Part shown: piece by piece, positions 41,847-51,241 of the stretch
How positions within the stretch are numbered: the stretch's first letter is position 1
How the letters are laid out: every line of letters begins with the position of its first letter
From: Silvanigrella paludirubra
GTDB taxonomy: Bacteria; Bdellovibrionota_B; Oligoflexia; Silvanigrellales; Silvanigrellaceae
Direction: 5' to 3'
Length of the DNA stretch: 64,000 nt
NCBI RefSeq assembly: GCF_009208775.1
Contig: NZ_WFLM01000003.1
Coordinates: 3,168-67,167 of the forward strand
Notes under the pieces: generated by a model
The model's input: the letters and a program-made list of their open reading frames with translations, nothing else
What the model was told of the DNA's origin: nothing
Databases searched by the model: none
Program-made: the position numbers and the translations under genes

Positions 41847-42779
41847 ATGAACTTGAAACGAAACAATATTAACAGGAATGTAAGAAGAGCAATCTCTTAT
41901 TATCCATGTATTTTATTGTTATTTCCTAATTATGGTTATTCCTATAAATTTCCCGATTCCATTCCTTATACCCCATATTCATCTAAAAGCACCTATTTTC
42001 ATAAATCATATCCCGAGCAAGAATGTACGCCTAAAGGCATGGACACGCAGACATTAAGGTTAGAATTCTCCGAAAGAACAAAAACGATAAACGAATTTAG
42101 AGTTGGTTGGAACTATTATTCTTCATCTGAAATACCAAATTATTTAAAACCTACTATAGGCGGAGAGATACAAGTAGCCCGTTGTTTACCACCTGGTAAA
42201 TGGGCTTTTTTAGGAAAAGGTAATGTAATAGGAATTAATGGCAATATTGTTGAAGCGCTAGTTAAAGGCTATGAATACAAAACATCTTCCGCTGGTAAAA
42301 TACCCATTGATTTCGTAGATACTGGTAATATGTATTGGCGTCCCATGGCTGGAGATGTCATTTTTCCAGTTGAAAAAATAATAAATAAAAAACTTACTGT
42401 TAGTCCAAAAATTGAATTATCATTTCAGGATTTATTCATAAGCGTAGACTTAAATCAATATTCTTATGAATTATCAAGACAAGGTGAAGAAATATTAAAA
42501 GATAAATTTGAAAAATTCAAAAACTTAAATGGAAAAATGTTAATAGAAGGGTTCATACTAACATCAGGAAATCGAGAAGAATTACGCATTGAAAGTTTAA
42601 TGAGAGCTCAATCTGTTTCAAAGTATCTTGCAAATACTTTTAATATAAATGAAAATCAAATTATTTCTATTGGATATGGAAATGATTGGCTTCAATCTGG
42701 CATGCAACCTGTAAAGAGCTGGCCAAATAAAGAAATTACACATGGAATTGTTTTAAGAATGATGCCAGAATCTAATTAA
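41847..42779 (+). CDS. OmpA/MotB-domain envelope protein
   Basis: A 310-aa exported protein. The signal segment is about residues 17-31 (ISYYPCILLLFPNYGYS). A 170-residue N-terminal region follows that I cannot assign; it includes RWPM-type aromatic clusters and three cysteines. The C-terminal OmpA-like peptidoglycan-binding domain covers roughly 190-305: LSRQGEEILKDKFEKF, MLIEGFILTSGNREELRIESLMRAQSVSKYL, ENQIISIGYGNDW. The canonical GHTD-x5-N-x2-LS-x2-RA pattern is relaxed here (GFILTSGNREELRIESLMRA). It probably ties the outer membrane or an envelope complex to peptidoglycan. TTTAGGA precedes the ATG. Confidence 0.75.
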   Translation: MNLKRNNINRNVRRAISYYPCILLLFPNYGYSYKFPDSIPYTPYSSKSTYFHKSYPEQECTPKGMDTQTLRLEFSERTKTINEFRVGWNYYSSSEIPNYLKPTIGGEIQVARCLPPGKWAFLGKGNVIGINGNIVEALVKGYEYKTSSAGKIPIDFVDTGNMYWRPMAGDVIFPVEKIINKKLTVSPKIELSFQDLFISVDLNQYSYELSRQGEEILKDKFEKFKNLNGKMLIEGFILTSGNREELRIESLMRAQSVSKYLANTFNINENQIISIGYGNDWLQSGMQPVKSWPNKEITHGIVLRMMPESN

Positions 42780-42791
42780 AAAAAGAAAAAA

Positions 42792-43718
42792 TTAACGCAT
42801 TCTATTTAATACATCTTTACTTTTAATTGTACCTACTTGTGGAATTCCAATTGCTTGTTTAATAGTAAGTTCTTTTATTCCACCTAAATCATCTGCCTTC
42901 TTTTGAATATCAATATTAAAATCTGAAATTGTATATAATTTGCAATTTTCTAAAAAGAAAAATCCTTCATGAAAAGAAACAACTTTTCTATCAAGTTTTC
43001 CGCATAATACTTTTGCTGATGGAAGTCCTGCTTTAATTTCTGTTTCAGGAACTACCATTACAGATTCATCACTTTTCTTTTTTACAATGATAGGTTCCCC
43101 AGTTGGAAATCTATTTAATATTCGAGGCTGCAATGAAAAAATGGGCTTACTTTTATCTGTAAATAAAGAAATATCATTAAAATTTTTAAATAATCTTTTT
43201 TTGCAAGAATCGATAAAATAATAATTGATACTATCAGATGTAACGACCCATTTTTCATATTTTTGACAAATAGAATGAAATGAACCATCAGAATTTTTGG
43301 TATAATCATTATAATAATCGTCAGAAGTATAATTATTTCCTATAGGCATCATAGCATATACATTAGCAGATAATGAAACAATTGATTTTCTTTGATCCTG
43401 AATAAGATTATTTGAAACTTCAGGATCATTAATTAACATTAAGTTACAGTTTTTTACATAATAAATAAGATCAATATAAGTAACTACTTTATGATTCAAT
43501 ATTTTACATGCTTCTTGTTTCGTTTTTATATTAGAGATTAATTTCTCATTATTATTCAAATTAACTAGTGATTTTTTTTCATTTATTTCTTCATCTTCAT
43601 CTTCATCTTCATAGGCATTTGCCTGAAAAACAAATATATTTAATGTTAATATAAAAATAATATAATAAAAAAATATAAACATACGACTCATTTTTTTTAA
43701 ACTCATAAAGTAATACAA
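42792..43718 (-). CDS. secreted protein with three Cys-pair repeats
   Basis: A 308-aa exported protein with signal peptide (FIFFYYIIFILTLNIFVFQANA) followed by an acidic run YEDEDEDEE encoded by a hexamer repeat. The body contains three copies of a 20-25 residue module with paired cysteines: 71/91 (CKILNHKVVT...YYVKNC), 151/172 (CQKYEKWVVT...YYFIDSC) and 239/259 (CGKLDRKVVS...FFFLENC). The consensus is C-x5-6-VV[TS]-x5-6-[YF][YF]-x3-C, each likely closed by a disulfide. I do not know the family. ATG at 43706 (SLKKMSRM) is an alternative start. Convergent with the OmpA-like gene, 12 bp apart. Confidence 0.65.
   Translation of the reverse strand: MYYFMSLKKMSRMFIFFYYIIFILTLNIFVFQANAYEDEDEDEEINEKKSLVNLNNNEKLISNIKTKQEACKILNHKVVTYIDLIYYVKNCNLMLINDPEVSNNLIQDQRKSIVSLSANVYAMMPIGNNYTSDDYYNDYTKNSDGSFHSICQKYEKWVVTSDSINYYFIDSCKKRLFKNFNDISLFTDKSKPIFSLQPRILNRFPTGEPIIVKKKSDESVMVVPETEIKAGLPSAKVLCGKLDRKVVSFHEGFFFLENCKLYTISDFNIDIQKKADDLGGIKELTIKQAIGIPQVGTIKSKDVLNRMR
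43588..43611. repeat. hexanucleotide repeat (TCTTCA)4
   Basis: Four perfect tandem copies of a 6-bp unit inside the gene at 42792-43718, encoding alternating Glu/Asp after the signal peptide. Length changes would keep the frame. Confidence 0.85.
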
Positions 43719-43828
43719 AAATATTCACCAATCTTTTTTAAGTCTGCCAATTCATTTAGCAAATGTTATTGCAAAAAACTTCGATTCCATTTAAAATATT
43801 CAAGCTCATGCTAATAATAGGAGGTTAA

Positions 43829-44593
43829 GTGCAAGCATCAAGTATCGTATCATTGCATGAAATCCATCACTCTTTTTTACAGAATAAACCAGTATTAAAC
43901 GAGTTAAACCTTGAAATACAAAAAGGAGAATCACTTACTATTCTTGGGCCTGGAGGCTCCGGAAAAAGTACTCTTTTAAAGGTTATATTAGGTATCATAA
44001 AACCGCAATCAGGTTCTGTTCATGTCCTTGGCAAAACGATAAATACTCTTAAGAATGATGAAAGATCCAAGCTTTTCAAAAAGATGGGAATGGCTTTTCA
44101 ACAAGGAGCTCTTTTCGATTTTATGACTGTAAGAGAAAATATCCTTTTTGCAATGGAAAATATGACAGATTTCAAGAAAGAAGAACGTGAAGCAAAAGTA
44201 AAAAGCTTTTTAGAACAAGTTTTACTGAGTCATGCTGCTGATAAAATTCCAAGTGAATTATCTGGAGGGATGAGAAGAAGAGTAGGTTTTATTCGAGCTC
44301 TTGTTACAAACCCTGAATTAGCTTTATTAGACGAACCAACAGCAGGCTTAGATCCCGTAACAACTACAATTGTAATTGATATGATCCATAAAATTGGAAA
44401 TAATATAGGAACAACCATGATCAGTGTTACATCTAATATAGATGTTGCCTTTCGTTTTGCGCCAAATGTAGCTATTTTAAAAGATGGAAAAATAATTGGA
44501 AAAGGCACAAAAGAACAATTATTAGAATTAAATGATCCATGGATAACAAATTTTTTGACTATCAGAAAACATAATTTTGAGAGAGAAATTTAA
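43829..44593 (+). CDS. MlaF-type ABC transporter ATP-binding protein
   Basis: Cytoplasmic ATPase of the MCE/Mla class that moves lipids between the membranes. Walker A is LGPGGSGKSTLLK, the signature LSGGMRRRVGFIRAL, Walker B LALLDEPTAGLDP. The stretch GMAFQQGALFDFMTVRENI is characteristic of MlaF. The switch histidine appears to be replaced (MISVTSNIDVAFRFA where MVTHD is usual), which could lower hydrolysis. 254 aa. Start is GTG with AGGAGG 4 nt upstream. The usual mlaE permease and mlaD are not adjacent; the next gene is a UvrA-like protein. Confidence 0.85.
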   Translation: MQASSIVSLHEIHHSFLQNKPVLNELNLEIQKGESLTILGPGGSGKSTLLKVILGIIKPQSGSVHVLGKTINTLKNDERSKLFKKMGMAFQQGALFDFMTVRENILFAMENMTDFKKEEREAKVKSFLEQVLLSHAADKIPSELSGGMRRRVGFIRALVTNPELALLDEPTAGLDPVTTTIVIDMIHKIGNNIGTTMISVTSNIDVAFRFAPNVAILKDGKIIGKGTKEQLLELNDPWITNFLTIRKHNFEREI

Positions 44594-44630
44594 AATTATA
44601 TTTTTTTGTTAATTAAATAAAGAAAGAAAC

Positions 44631-47435
44631 ATGAAAAAAGATTTAGAATATCTGACATGCTCTGGAGTAAGAACACATAATTTAAAAAATATTAATTTAA
44701 AAATTCCTTTAAAAAAATGGATTTCTATAACAGGTGTATCAGGAAGTGGTAAAAGTAGTTTTGCGTTTGATACAATATACTCAGAGTCACAACGACGTTT
44801 TTTAGAAACTTTAGGAACTTATGAAAGACAATTTTTGCAAGGATTACCTCAAGGTGAATTTGAAGATATTGAAAACATACCTGCTGCAATTGCCTTAAAA
44901 CAATCAAATAAAACAGGCGACCCAAGGAGTGTTATTGCAACGGCATCTGATGTGGCAGAACCACTTCGTACTTTATTTATATCTTTAATGGAACCCTCCT
45001 GCACAACATGCGGCTCACCTGTTAAAATGAGTAAAGCTGAAGAATTAACACAATTTTTAAGCGATCCAGATAGAAAAAAATCTAATGAAAACTTCTTGAT
45101 TTCTGTACCATTTGTTATAATGAACAAAAAAGTTGCACAAGACTTACTAGTGGAAGGTTATTCAAGAATTTTAATTGAGAAAAACATATTTTTAATAGAA
45201 GAATTTTTAAGTAACATTAAAAATCATGTTTTCCCATTAAATATAGAAATTGTTTTAGATAGAATTTCTAGTACTTTAGAAATTTCTGAAATAGAAAACC
45301 GTGTTGAAACAATTTGGTCACAAGTAAAATTTTCTCCTAAATTTTCTTTTATTAATCTAAATAAATTAGATAAATCTAACGTTATTTCTCAATTTATTAA
45401 AAATTATCATGTACAACCTTTTTGTAACAAGTGCCAAAGCCAAACTAATATAATCCAATCAAAAGATCTCGATTGGCAATCTGTATTAGGTGCTTGTAAA
45501 GCTTGTAATGGATTAGGTAATATTCCCGTTTTAGATGAAAATAAAATTATTCCAAACCAAAAACTATCATTAAATTCAGGCGCAATAAAACCATGGACTT
45601 CGGATACTTTTTCTTGGATGCAAGAAGAGCTTTTACGCGCTTGCAAAAAAAGAGGAGTTAAAATTCAAGACTCTTACGAAAGCTTATCTAAAGAAACAAA
45701 AGAATGGATTTGGAAGGGAGAACCTTCAAATAATAAAAAACAAAAAAATGATTTTGTTTCTATAAATGAATTCTTTGATGTTTTAGAGCAAGAAAAATAT
45801 AAAAGCACTTCAAGAATATTACTTGCAAAGTATAGAAAATATATATTGTGCCCCGAATGTGAAGGCGCTCGCATTGGAAAGTCTGGGAAAAATGCCATAT
45901 GTTTTGGTAAAACTTATTATAATATATTTCAGTCAGAAATAAAAGATACTTTTGACTGGCTAATAAAATTAAAAAAAGAAAAAAAATTTGAAAAATTAAT
46001 TGACTCTATCCCTGAAATTTATAATGAAGCTTTAAAAAAAATCACTTTATTAAACAAGCTTGGTTTAGGATCTGCTCAATTATTTAGAAGATGTAAAACA
46101 TTATCGGGTGGAGAGTACCAAAGAGTATTGCTAACAAGAGTAATTGGAAATGGTTTAACCGATGCTCTTTATGTATTAGATGAGCCCAGTATTGGTTTGG
46201 GTAAAAATGAAATTCCTACTTTAATTTCTTGTATCCAAGAATTAAGAGATCTTGGTAACACAATTATTATGGTAGAACATGATAAAGATCTCATTTCTGC
46301 TTCTGATGAAATATTTGAATTTGGACCTGGGGGAGGGAATGAAGGAGGAAATTTACTACCTATTATAAATAAAACTCCAGCATCTTTTAAAACAAAATTT
46401 AATATTGAAAATAATCAAGTTACAAAAAAAGAAATAAAAAATGAAAGAATTTTTAATTCTGATGAATCAATATATTTAAAAAACTTTAACGCATTAAATT
46501 GCAACTCTGTTAACTTAGAAATATTACTTAAAAAATTAAATGTTTTAACAGGTCCAAGTGGCGCAGGAAAATCAACAATAATTCATTTCGGACTTGAGTC
46601 GGCTTTAGAAAAATTAAACAGTCATAACTCAACATCAAATAACATCGCCGATTATGACTCAAAAATAGGTACCTGGGAAAACTTAATAGCTCCAAAAGAT
46701 TTTTTCTCAGGAACAGATTTAATTAGTGTAGAGCAAAAAGCATTACATAGAACTTCTTCAAGTGTACCTGCAACTATTCTTGGTTTAATGGATCTATTAA
46801 GAAAAAATTTTGCTACAACAAAAGAAGCAAAATCTTTAGGATTTAATTTATCTGATTTTTCTTTTAATGGTTCTGGTAGCTGTGATACTTGTAATGGAAA
46901 AGGAATTATTCAAGAAGATTTATTTTTTCTTGGAGAGGTTGAAAAGACTTGTCCTGAATGCAATGGAACAAGATACCGTAATGATGTTTTACAAGTGAAA
47001 TGGCTTGGCAAAAATATTTATGAATGGCTTTCAACAAGCCTTTATGAATGTAAAATAAAATTAGGAAAACTACCTGGCTTTGGAAAACCCATTGCTCTGT
47101 GCTGTCAACTTGGCTTAGGACATATTCCTTTAGGAATGCCTACAACTTCGATGTCCGGAGGAGAGGCTCAAAGACTGAGAATATGTGCAGCACTATCTAA
47201 ATCTTCCAAAAAAATATTTTGTATACTTGATGAACCAACAAGAGGACTTTCAGAAAAAGATATTGGAGATCTTTTAGAATCTTTAATTCAACTTTGTAGC
47301 GAAGGTCATACTTTCGTCATAGTTGAACATCATGAATTATTTCAAAATCACGCTCATCATTTGATCAAAGTTGGTCCAGGAAGTGGAGCTCAGGGTGGGA
47401 AAATTGTAGAAAGGTTATTGTCGATTGCTAAATGA
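44631..47435 (+). CDS. UvrA-like excinuclease subunit (divergent paralogue)
   Basis: A 934-aa tandem ABC ATPase of the UvrA family, which recognises damaged DNA in nucleotide excision repair. First Walker A is TGVSGSGKSS (about residues 34-43), the second TGPSGAGKST. Signatures are LSGGEYQRVLLTR and MSGGEAQRLRICAAL. Zinc-module cysteines are present (CKACNGLG, CPECEGARIG, CDTCNGKG, CPECNGTRY). It departs from housekeeping UvrA: the region after Walker A reads LETLGTYERQFLQGLP and PRSVIATASDVAEPLRTLF, and the DEPSIGLGKNE and DEPTRGLSEKD Walker B contexts differ. It may be a UvrA2-type paralogue linked to drug or lesion tolerance, or the only UvrA; not decidable here. Confidence 0.85.
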   Translation: MKKDLEYLTCSGVRTHNLKNINLKIPLKKWISITGVSGSGKSSFAFDTIYSESQRRFLETLGTYERQFLQGLPQGEFEDIENIPAAIALKQSNKTGDPRSVIATASDVAEPLRTLFISLMEPSCTTCGSPVKMSKAEELTQFLSDPDRKKSNENFLISVPFVIMNKKVAQDLLVEGYSRILIEKNIFLIEEFLSNIKNHVFPLNIEIVLDRISSTLEISEIENRVETIWSQVKFSPKFSFINLNKLDKSNVISQFIKNYHVQPFCNKCQSQTNIIQSKDLDWQSVLGACKACNGLGNIPVLDENKIIPNQKLSLNSGAIKPWTSDTFSWMQEELLRACKKRGVKIQDSYESLSKETKEWIWKGEPSNNKKQKNDFVSINEFFDVLEQEKYKSTSRILLAKYRKYILCPECEGARIGKSGKNAICFGKTYYNIFQSEIKDTFDWLIKLKKEKKFEKLIDSIPEIYNEALKKITLLNKLGLGSAQLFRRCKTLSGGEYQRVLLTRVIGNGLTDALYVLDEPSIGLGKNEIPTLISCIQELRDLGNTIIMVEHDKDLISASDEIFEFGPGGGNEGGNLLPIINKTPASFKTKFNIENNQVTKKEIKNERIFNSDESIYLKNFNALNCNSVNLEILLKKLNVLTGPSGAGKSTIIHFGLESALEKLNSHNSTSNNIADYDSKIGTWENLIAPKDFFSGTDLISVEQKALHRTSSSVPATILGLMDLLRKNFATTKEAKSLGFNLSDFSFNGSGSCDTCNGKGIIQEDLFFLGEVEKTCPECNGTRYRNDVLQVKWLGKNIYEWLSTSLYECKIKLGKLPGFGKPIALCCQLGLGHIPLGMPTTSMSGGEAQRLRICAALSKSSKKIFCILDEPTRGLSEKDIGDLLESLIQLCSEGHTFVIVEHHELFQNHAHHLIKVGPGSGAQGGKIVERLLSIAK

Positions 47436-47496
47436 CAACTAGCATGAGTATTATAATTCGTGTTATTAAAAATAAAGTTATTCAGGGAAAAATAAA

Positions 47497-48444
47497 ATGT
47501 TAAAATCAATTTTAGGAAACACCACTAAACAAATTAATGTGATTAAAAGAATGAGCGGTGAAAAATTTGTTGAGAAAATTTATGGTGAAGACGCCATGAA
47601 AGTCTTTTATGGCAGTGCGGCTGGAGCTGCCTTCACTGAAAAATTTCTTACTAATAAATGGATAAGTAACATTTATGGCGCTTATAATGACTCTGGAGCA
47701 AGTAAACATAAAATAGAAGAATTTGTTAACTTAATGGGAATAAATGTTTCTGAATCTGAAAAAGACATATCAGAATATAATTCTTTCAACGATTTTTTTG
47801 CTAGAAAACTACACCCAAGAGCAAGGCCAATAAATAGAACAGCGACTGGAATAAATTCGCCTGGCGATGGCCGTTTACTTGTTTTTCCTAAAATAACAGA
47901 TTCCACTTTATCTTATGTTAAATGGGCACCCATAAAACTGATAGAACTTTTTAATGGCAATGAAAGTCTAGCAGAAAGATATAAAAATGGATCATGCGGA
48001 ATTTTAAGATTATGTCCTTCTGATTATCATCGTTTTCATTTTCCTGTATCGGGAAAAGCAGGTATCACAAAAACAGTGCCAGGTCTTTTACATTCCGTGA
48101 ATCCATATGCGTTAGAACATAAAATACCTGTTTATTGTCTTAATAAAAGAACTATTTGTGAACTTGATTCTGATAATTTTGGCAAAGTTTTGCTAATGGA
48201 AGTAGGTGCCTTATTTGTTGGGACGATTGTTCAAACATATAGACCTGGAATGCAAGTAGAAAAAGGTGACGAAAAAGGTTTCTTTAAATTTGGCGGCAGT
48301 ACTTGTATTTTCTTTTTTGAACATGGAATAATGAAATTTGATGAAGATCTTATTCAGGCATCAAACGAAGGTTTTGAAACTCTCGTCCACATAGGCGAAA
48401 AAATAGGTACATTATCAGAAGGAAAAGTGGATGCAGAACGGTGA
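47497..48444 (+). CDS. psd: phosphatidylserine decarboxylase
   Basis: Makes phosphatidylethanolamine at the inner membrane. The proenzyme cleaves itself at the GGST motif (residues 266-269) so that Ser268 becomes the pyruvoyl group. GGST rather than LGST, and the 315-aa length, point to the type II branch. Other family motifs are YNSFNDFFARKLHP, RPINR, and LRLCPSDYHRFHFPVSG. Signal for start: GGGAAAAATAAA before the ATG, a modest site. It overlaps the next gene by 14 bp. Confidence 0.95.
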   Translation: MLKSILGNTTKQINVIKRMSGEKFVEKIYGEDAMKVFYGSAAGAAFTEKFLTNKWISNIYGAYNDSGASKHKIEEFVNLMGINVSESEKDISEYNSFNDFFARKLHPRARPINRTATGINSPGDGRLLVFPKITDSTLSYVKWAPIKLIELFNGNESLAERYKNGSCGILRLCPSDYHRFHFPVSGKAGITKTVPGLLHSVNPYALEHKIPVYCLNKRTICELDSDNFGKVLLMEVGALFVGTIVQTYRPGMQVEKGDEKGFFKFGGSTCIFFFEHGIMKFDEDLIQASNEGFETLVHIGEKIGTLSEGKVDAER

Positions 48445-49420
48445 TGTAAAACATCAAATAGTTCGTGACCTAAACTTTAGCTTTAATGATCTTGAATTTC
48501 TAACAAACGCCTGCTTCCAAACAAAAAATTATTTAAGCAATTTTCCCCAAGTTTTTAAAGAAGAGCTTAGGGATTTTTTGTTTTTGATAAAATATAATAA
48601 TAAAGTAGCTTCATTTTGTTCTTTGTTTCCTTTTTCATTTCAGCTAAATGGCGAAAGAATAAGCGCTTATTGCATTGGTAGTGTTTGTACAGATCCTAAA
48701 TTAAGAAAATTAGGATTAGCAATGAAAACAATTCAATTAGCTGAAAAAAAAGCGATTGAAAATGCTGCTGATTTCATTTTTTTATTTGCTGACAACAATA
48801 AACTATATAATAAATTAAACTATATTTCTTCAGGAAAAACCTATTTAGCACAAATTAGCTCAAGTTTAGTTAATAAAACATCATTAAATAATTACAGATC
48901 ACTTATAAATAAATGTAATGATATAAAATCTGAAAATTTAAATTTAAAAATAATTACACAAACTAACTTAAAAGAACTTTTAAATATAGAAAAATCGAAA
49001 ATATGGCAATTTATCGTATTAAATTCTCCTTTTTCTGAGTGTATTTTATCTTATCTAGAATTTTGTGATATTTTAAAAATCAAAAATATGAAAATGTATT
49101 ATATAACAGAAAATCAAGAAATAATGGGTGTTTGTTTTTATAATAAAGGAGACGATTTTCAAAATGTAATACATTCTTCCTATTATAAAGATAGAAAATA
49201 TGCCTTAATGTTAATTCATAATATATTTGAAGAAAACAAAGAAAAAGATATCTTATTTTTTCCAGGAGCGTTCTTTTCAAATTTTGAAGATATTTTTGAA
49301 TATGTTTACATTCCTTCTATGTCAATAAAAAGTTTAAATGAGAAAAAATTTCCTATTAATGCTCTAGATAATTTATGCAGTAAAAATTCAATATTTGTTA
49401 GTAGTTTACAAGGCACTTAA
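48431..49420 (+). CDS. GNAT-family acetyltransferase
   Basis: A 329-aa protein with an N-terminal GNAT domain. The acetyl-CoA-binding strand-loop-helix is CIGSVCTDPKLRKLGLAMKTIQLAEKKA (48672-48755), preceded by FCSLFPFSFQLNGERISA. A second, more degenerate domain in the C-terminal half resembles the double-GNAT or Eis-like layout. The substrate is unknown. Its start lies inside the psd gene with AAGGA upstream, so translation is probably coupled; a role in lipid or cell-surface modification is only a guess from the neighbour. Confidence 0.75.
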   Translation: MQNGDVKHQIVRDLNFSFNDLEFLTNACFQTKNYLSNFPQVFKEELRDFLFLIKYNNKVASFCSLFPFSFQLNGERISAYCIGSVCTDPKLRKLGLAMKTIQLAEKKAIENAADFIFLFADNNKLYNKLNYISSGKTYLAQISSSLVNKTSLNNYRSLINKCNDIKSENLNLKIITQTNLKELLNIEKSKIWQFIVLNSPFSECILSYLEFCDILKIKNMKMYYITENQEIMGVCFYNKGDDFQNVIHSSYYKDRKYALMLIHNIFEENKEKDILFFPGAFFSNFEDIFEYVYIPSMSIKSLNEKKFPINALDNLCSKNSIFVSSLQGT

Positions 49421-49459
49421 TCTCATATTATTATAAAATAAATACTATGAGAGGTAAAA

Positions 49460-49927
49460 ATGGAAGAAAAAATTGAAAATGACACGTCCATCCAAATGAT
49501 TGTCTTAATGACACCAGATATGGTGAATTTTTCAGGCAAAGTTCACGGTGGTGCCATATTAAAACTTCTCGATCAAGTTGCTTATGTTTGCGCATCTCGG
49601 TATGCAGGTAATTATGTAGTTACACTTTCTGTTGATCAAGTTTTTTTTAGACATCCTATTCATGTTGGAGAATTAGTATCTTTTTTTGCAAATATAAATT
49701 ATACGGGCAAATCATCCATGGAAGTAGGAATTAAAGTTATCTCAGAAGATACAAAAACAAGAGCTACTAATCATGTATTATCCAGTTACTTTACCATGGT
49801 TGCTGTCGATGAGCACTCAAAATCTGTGAGTATTCCAGAATTAAAGGTAACGACAGAAAAGCAAAAAGAAAGAAGAGAGGCCGCCCTAAAAAGAAAATTA
49901 CTTAGAGAACAAATATGGAAAAAATAA
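49460..49927 (+). CDS. hotdog-fold acyl-CoA thioesterase (YciA-like)
   Basis: Hydrolyses acyl-CoA thioesters in the cytoplasm. The hotdog helix and catalytic region are seen in NFSGKVHGGAILKLLDQVAYVCASR with the active Asp; VTLSVDQVFFRHPIHVGELVSFFANINY and SSMEVGIKV follow the acyl-CoA hydrolase (BFIT/YciA) pattern. A basic helical tail (KQKERREAALKRKLLREQ) closes the 155-aa protein. GAGAGG precedes the ATG. It is 39 bp after the GNAT gene, so psd, the GNAT protein and the thioesterase may form one lipid-related operon. Confidence 0.88.
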   Translation: MEEKIENDTSIQMIVLMTPDMVNFSGKVHGGAILKLLDQVAYVCASRYAGNYVVTLSVDQVFFRHPIHVGELVSFFANINYTGKSSMEVGIKVISEDTKTRATNHVLSSYFTMVAVDEHSKSVSIPELKVTTEKQKERREAALKRKLLREQIWKK

Positions 49928-49935
49928 TATGAATA

Positions 49936-50985
49936 TTATTCTTTCTGAATAGTCAGCTTAAATACTTGGTAACTATTCAATATTTCTCCCGATTCCGATG
50001 TTGCAAAAATAATTTTAACAACTTCTTTTCTATTTTCATCTAGAGTATCTGGTAATTCTCCATCAATTCTTAGATCATGCGCGTCTATCTTTAAATTTTT
50101 TCCTGCAGTAATTGCATATGATTTTCGTGCTGCTATAAAAACAGAATGAATTGATTTATAATTATCTTGAACTTTATCTCCCTTAACAATAATATATTTT
50201 TTTGCGGGAATGGTAGAAATTAAATTTAAATGTCCCAAATAAATTAATTGCTTATTATCTATATCAAATTCAATCTTAAAAGGATTTTCACTAGCTGAAC
50301 TATAAGTCACTTCTTTATAATCTGAAGCTTCAATGAATTTTATATTATTATTAGGATCTATTTCTGGTTTAAATATTTTACTACTTGTAAATTCATTCCA
50401 TTTTTTATTTAATTCAAATCTTTTATTTAATTCTGATAAATATATTTTTATTATTGGATTTGTACTAAAATCATCAGGTGTTATTATCATTTTTGAATAG
50501 AGTATATCTGGACCACTAACAGAATTTGTTTCTTTATGAAATTCAAGATTTTCCTCAGAAGCATTTTTTGATAATATATATGATTTTGGCTTTAATGCGT
50601 ATTCAACTTCAGTATTGTCATTATTTGAATATTTAATACCTGTAACTGTTAATTTACAAGTTGAGTTTCCTTGTTTTAAGATTAAAGTAGAACCAATTTT
50701 ATTTTTTGTAAGCAGCCAAGACTCATTTTCTTTTCTGCCTTTACAATCAGCCCCGTATAATCCTTTGATAGAAAAAGTATCTACATTTATATTTTGAAAA
50801 TTGCTTTTATCTGATGCAATATTATCTATTAATGCTAAATCAATTGATGTTTCTACATTACTTAATTCGTTCTTATTAGATTCTTGTGGTGAATTATTAG
50901 AGTTTGTATTTCCTTTACAACCCATTATGAAAGGAGTTAAAATAAAAATAGGGCATGCTAATTTAAATATTACTGAATACTTCAT
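49936..50985 (-). CDS. lipoprotein of unknown function
   Basis: A 349-aa protein with a lipoprotein signal ending FIMGC and a Ser/Asn-rich linker (KGNTNSNNSPQESNKNEL). A beta-rich body of repeated strands follows, with a further Cys pair (ADCKGRKE and STCKLTV). No family recognised. The C-terminal part (NLKIDAHDLRIDGELPD; IIFATSESGEILNSYQVF) could be an immunoglobulin-like or lipocalin-like sheet, but that is a guess. It follows the protease cassettes on the same strand after 256 bp, and shares with them a cysteine-anchored N-terminus; a functional link is not shown. Confidence 0.65.
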   Translation of the reverse strand: MKYSVIFKLACPIFILTPFIMGCKGNTNSNNSPQESNKNELSNVETSIDLALIDNIASDKSNFQNINVDTFSIKGLYGADCKGRKENESWLLTKNKIGSTLILKQGNSTCKLTVTGIKYSNNDNTEVEYALKPKSYILSKNASEENLEFHKETNSVSGPDILYSKMIITPDDFSTNPIIKIYLSELNKRFELNKKWNEFTSSKIFKPEIDPNNNIKFIEASDYKEVTYSSASENPFKIEFDIDNKQLIYLGHLNLISTIPAKKYIIVKGDKVQDNYKSIHSVFIAARKSYAITAGKNLKIDAHDLRIDGELPDTLDENRKEVVKIIFATSESGEILNSYQVFKLTIQKE

Positions 50986-51034
50986 TAAAAAACCTCAAAG
51001 ATATATTTAATTATTGTTAAATTAATTCAATTTT

Positions 51035-51050
51035 TTTTTTGCGCAAAAAA
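51035..51050. promoter_or_regulatory. 16-bp palindrome upstream of lipoprotein gene
   Basis: TTTTTTGCGCAAAAAA is a perfect palindrome 50-65 bp upstream of the lipoprotein start at 50985. It could be an operator; long A/T runs make partial symmetry likely by chance, but the central GCGC is notable in such A/T-rich DNA. The rest of 50986-51241 shows only the dyad at 51192-51209. Confidence 0.3.
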
Positions 51051-51191
51051 TAGCTGATACCGCAGAATTTTAATAAAACAAAATTTATTTTCTATCAAGA
51101 TTAATTTTAAATAAAATAACAAAATTAAACAATATTTAATTGTAAAAAACAAAAATATTTTTAAGTTAAATTTAAATAATCAACTAAATAC

Positions 51192-51209
51192 AATATCTAA
51201 TCAGATATT
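51192..51209 (-). terminator. weak hairpin after the first external-chaperone gene
   Basis: AATATCT-AATC-AGATATT, a 7-bp perfect stem 32 bp past the stop at 51242. No continuous U-run follows on the minus strand (GTATTTAG), so termination would be weak. Confidence 0.35.
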
Positions 51210-51241
51210 TTGAATACCATTATATAAAAAATTATTTAGAG

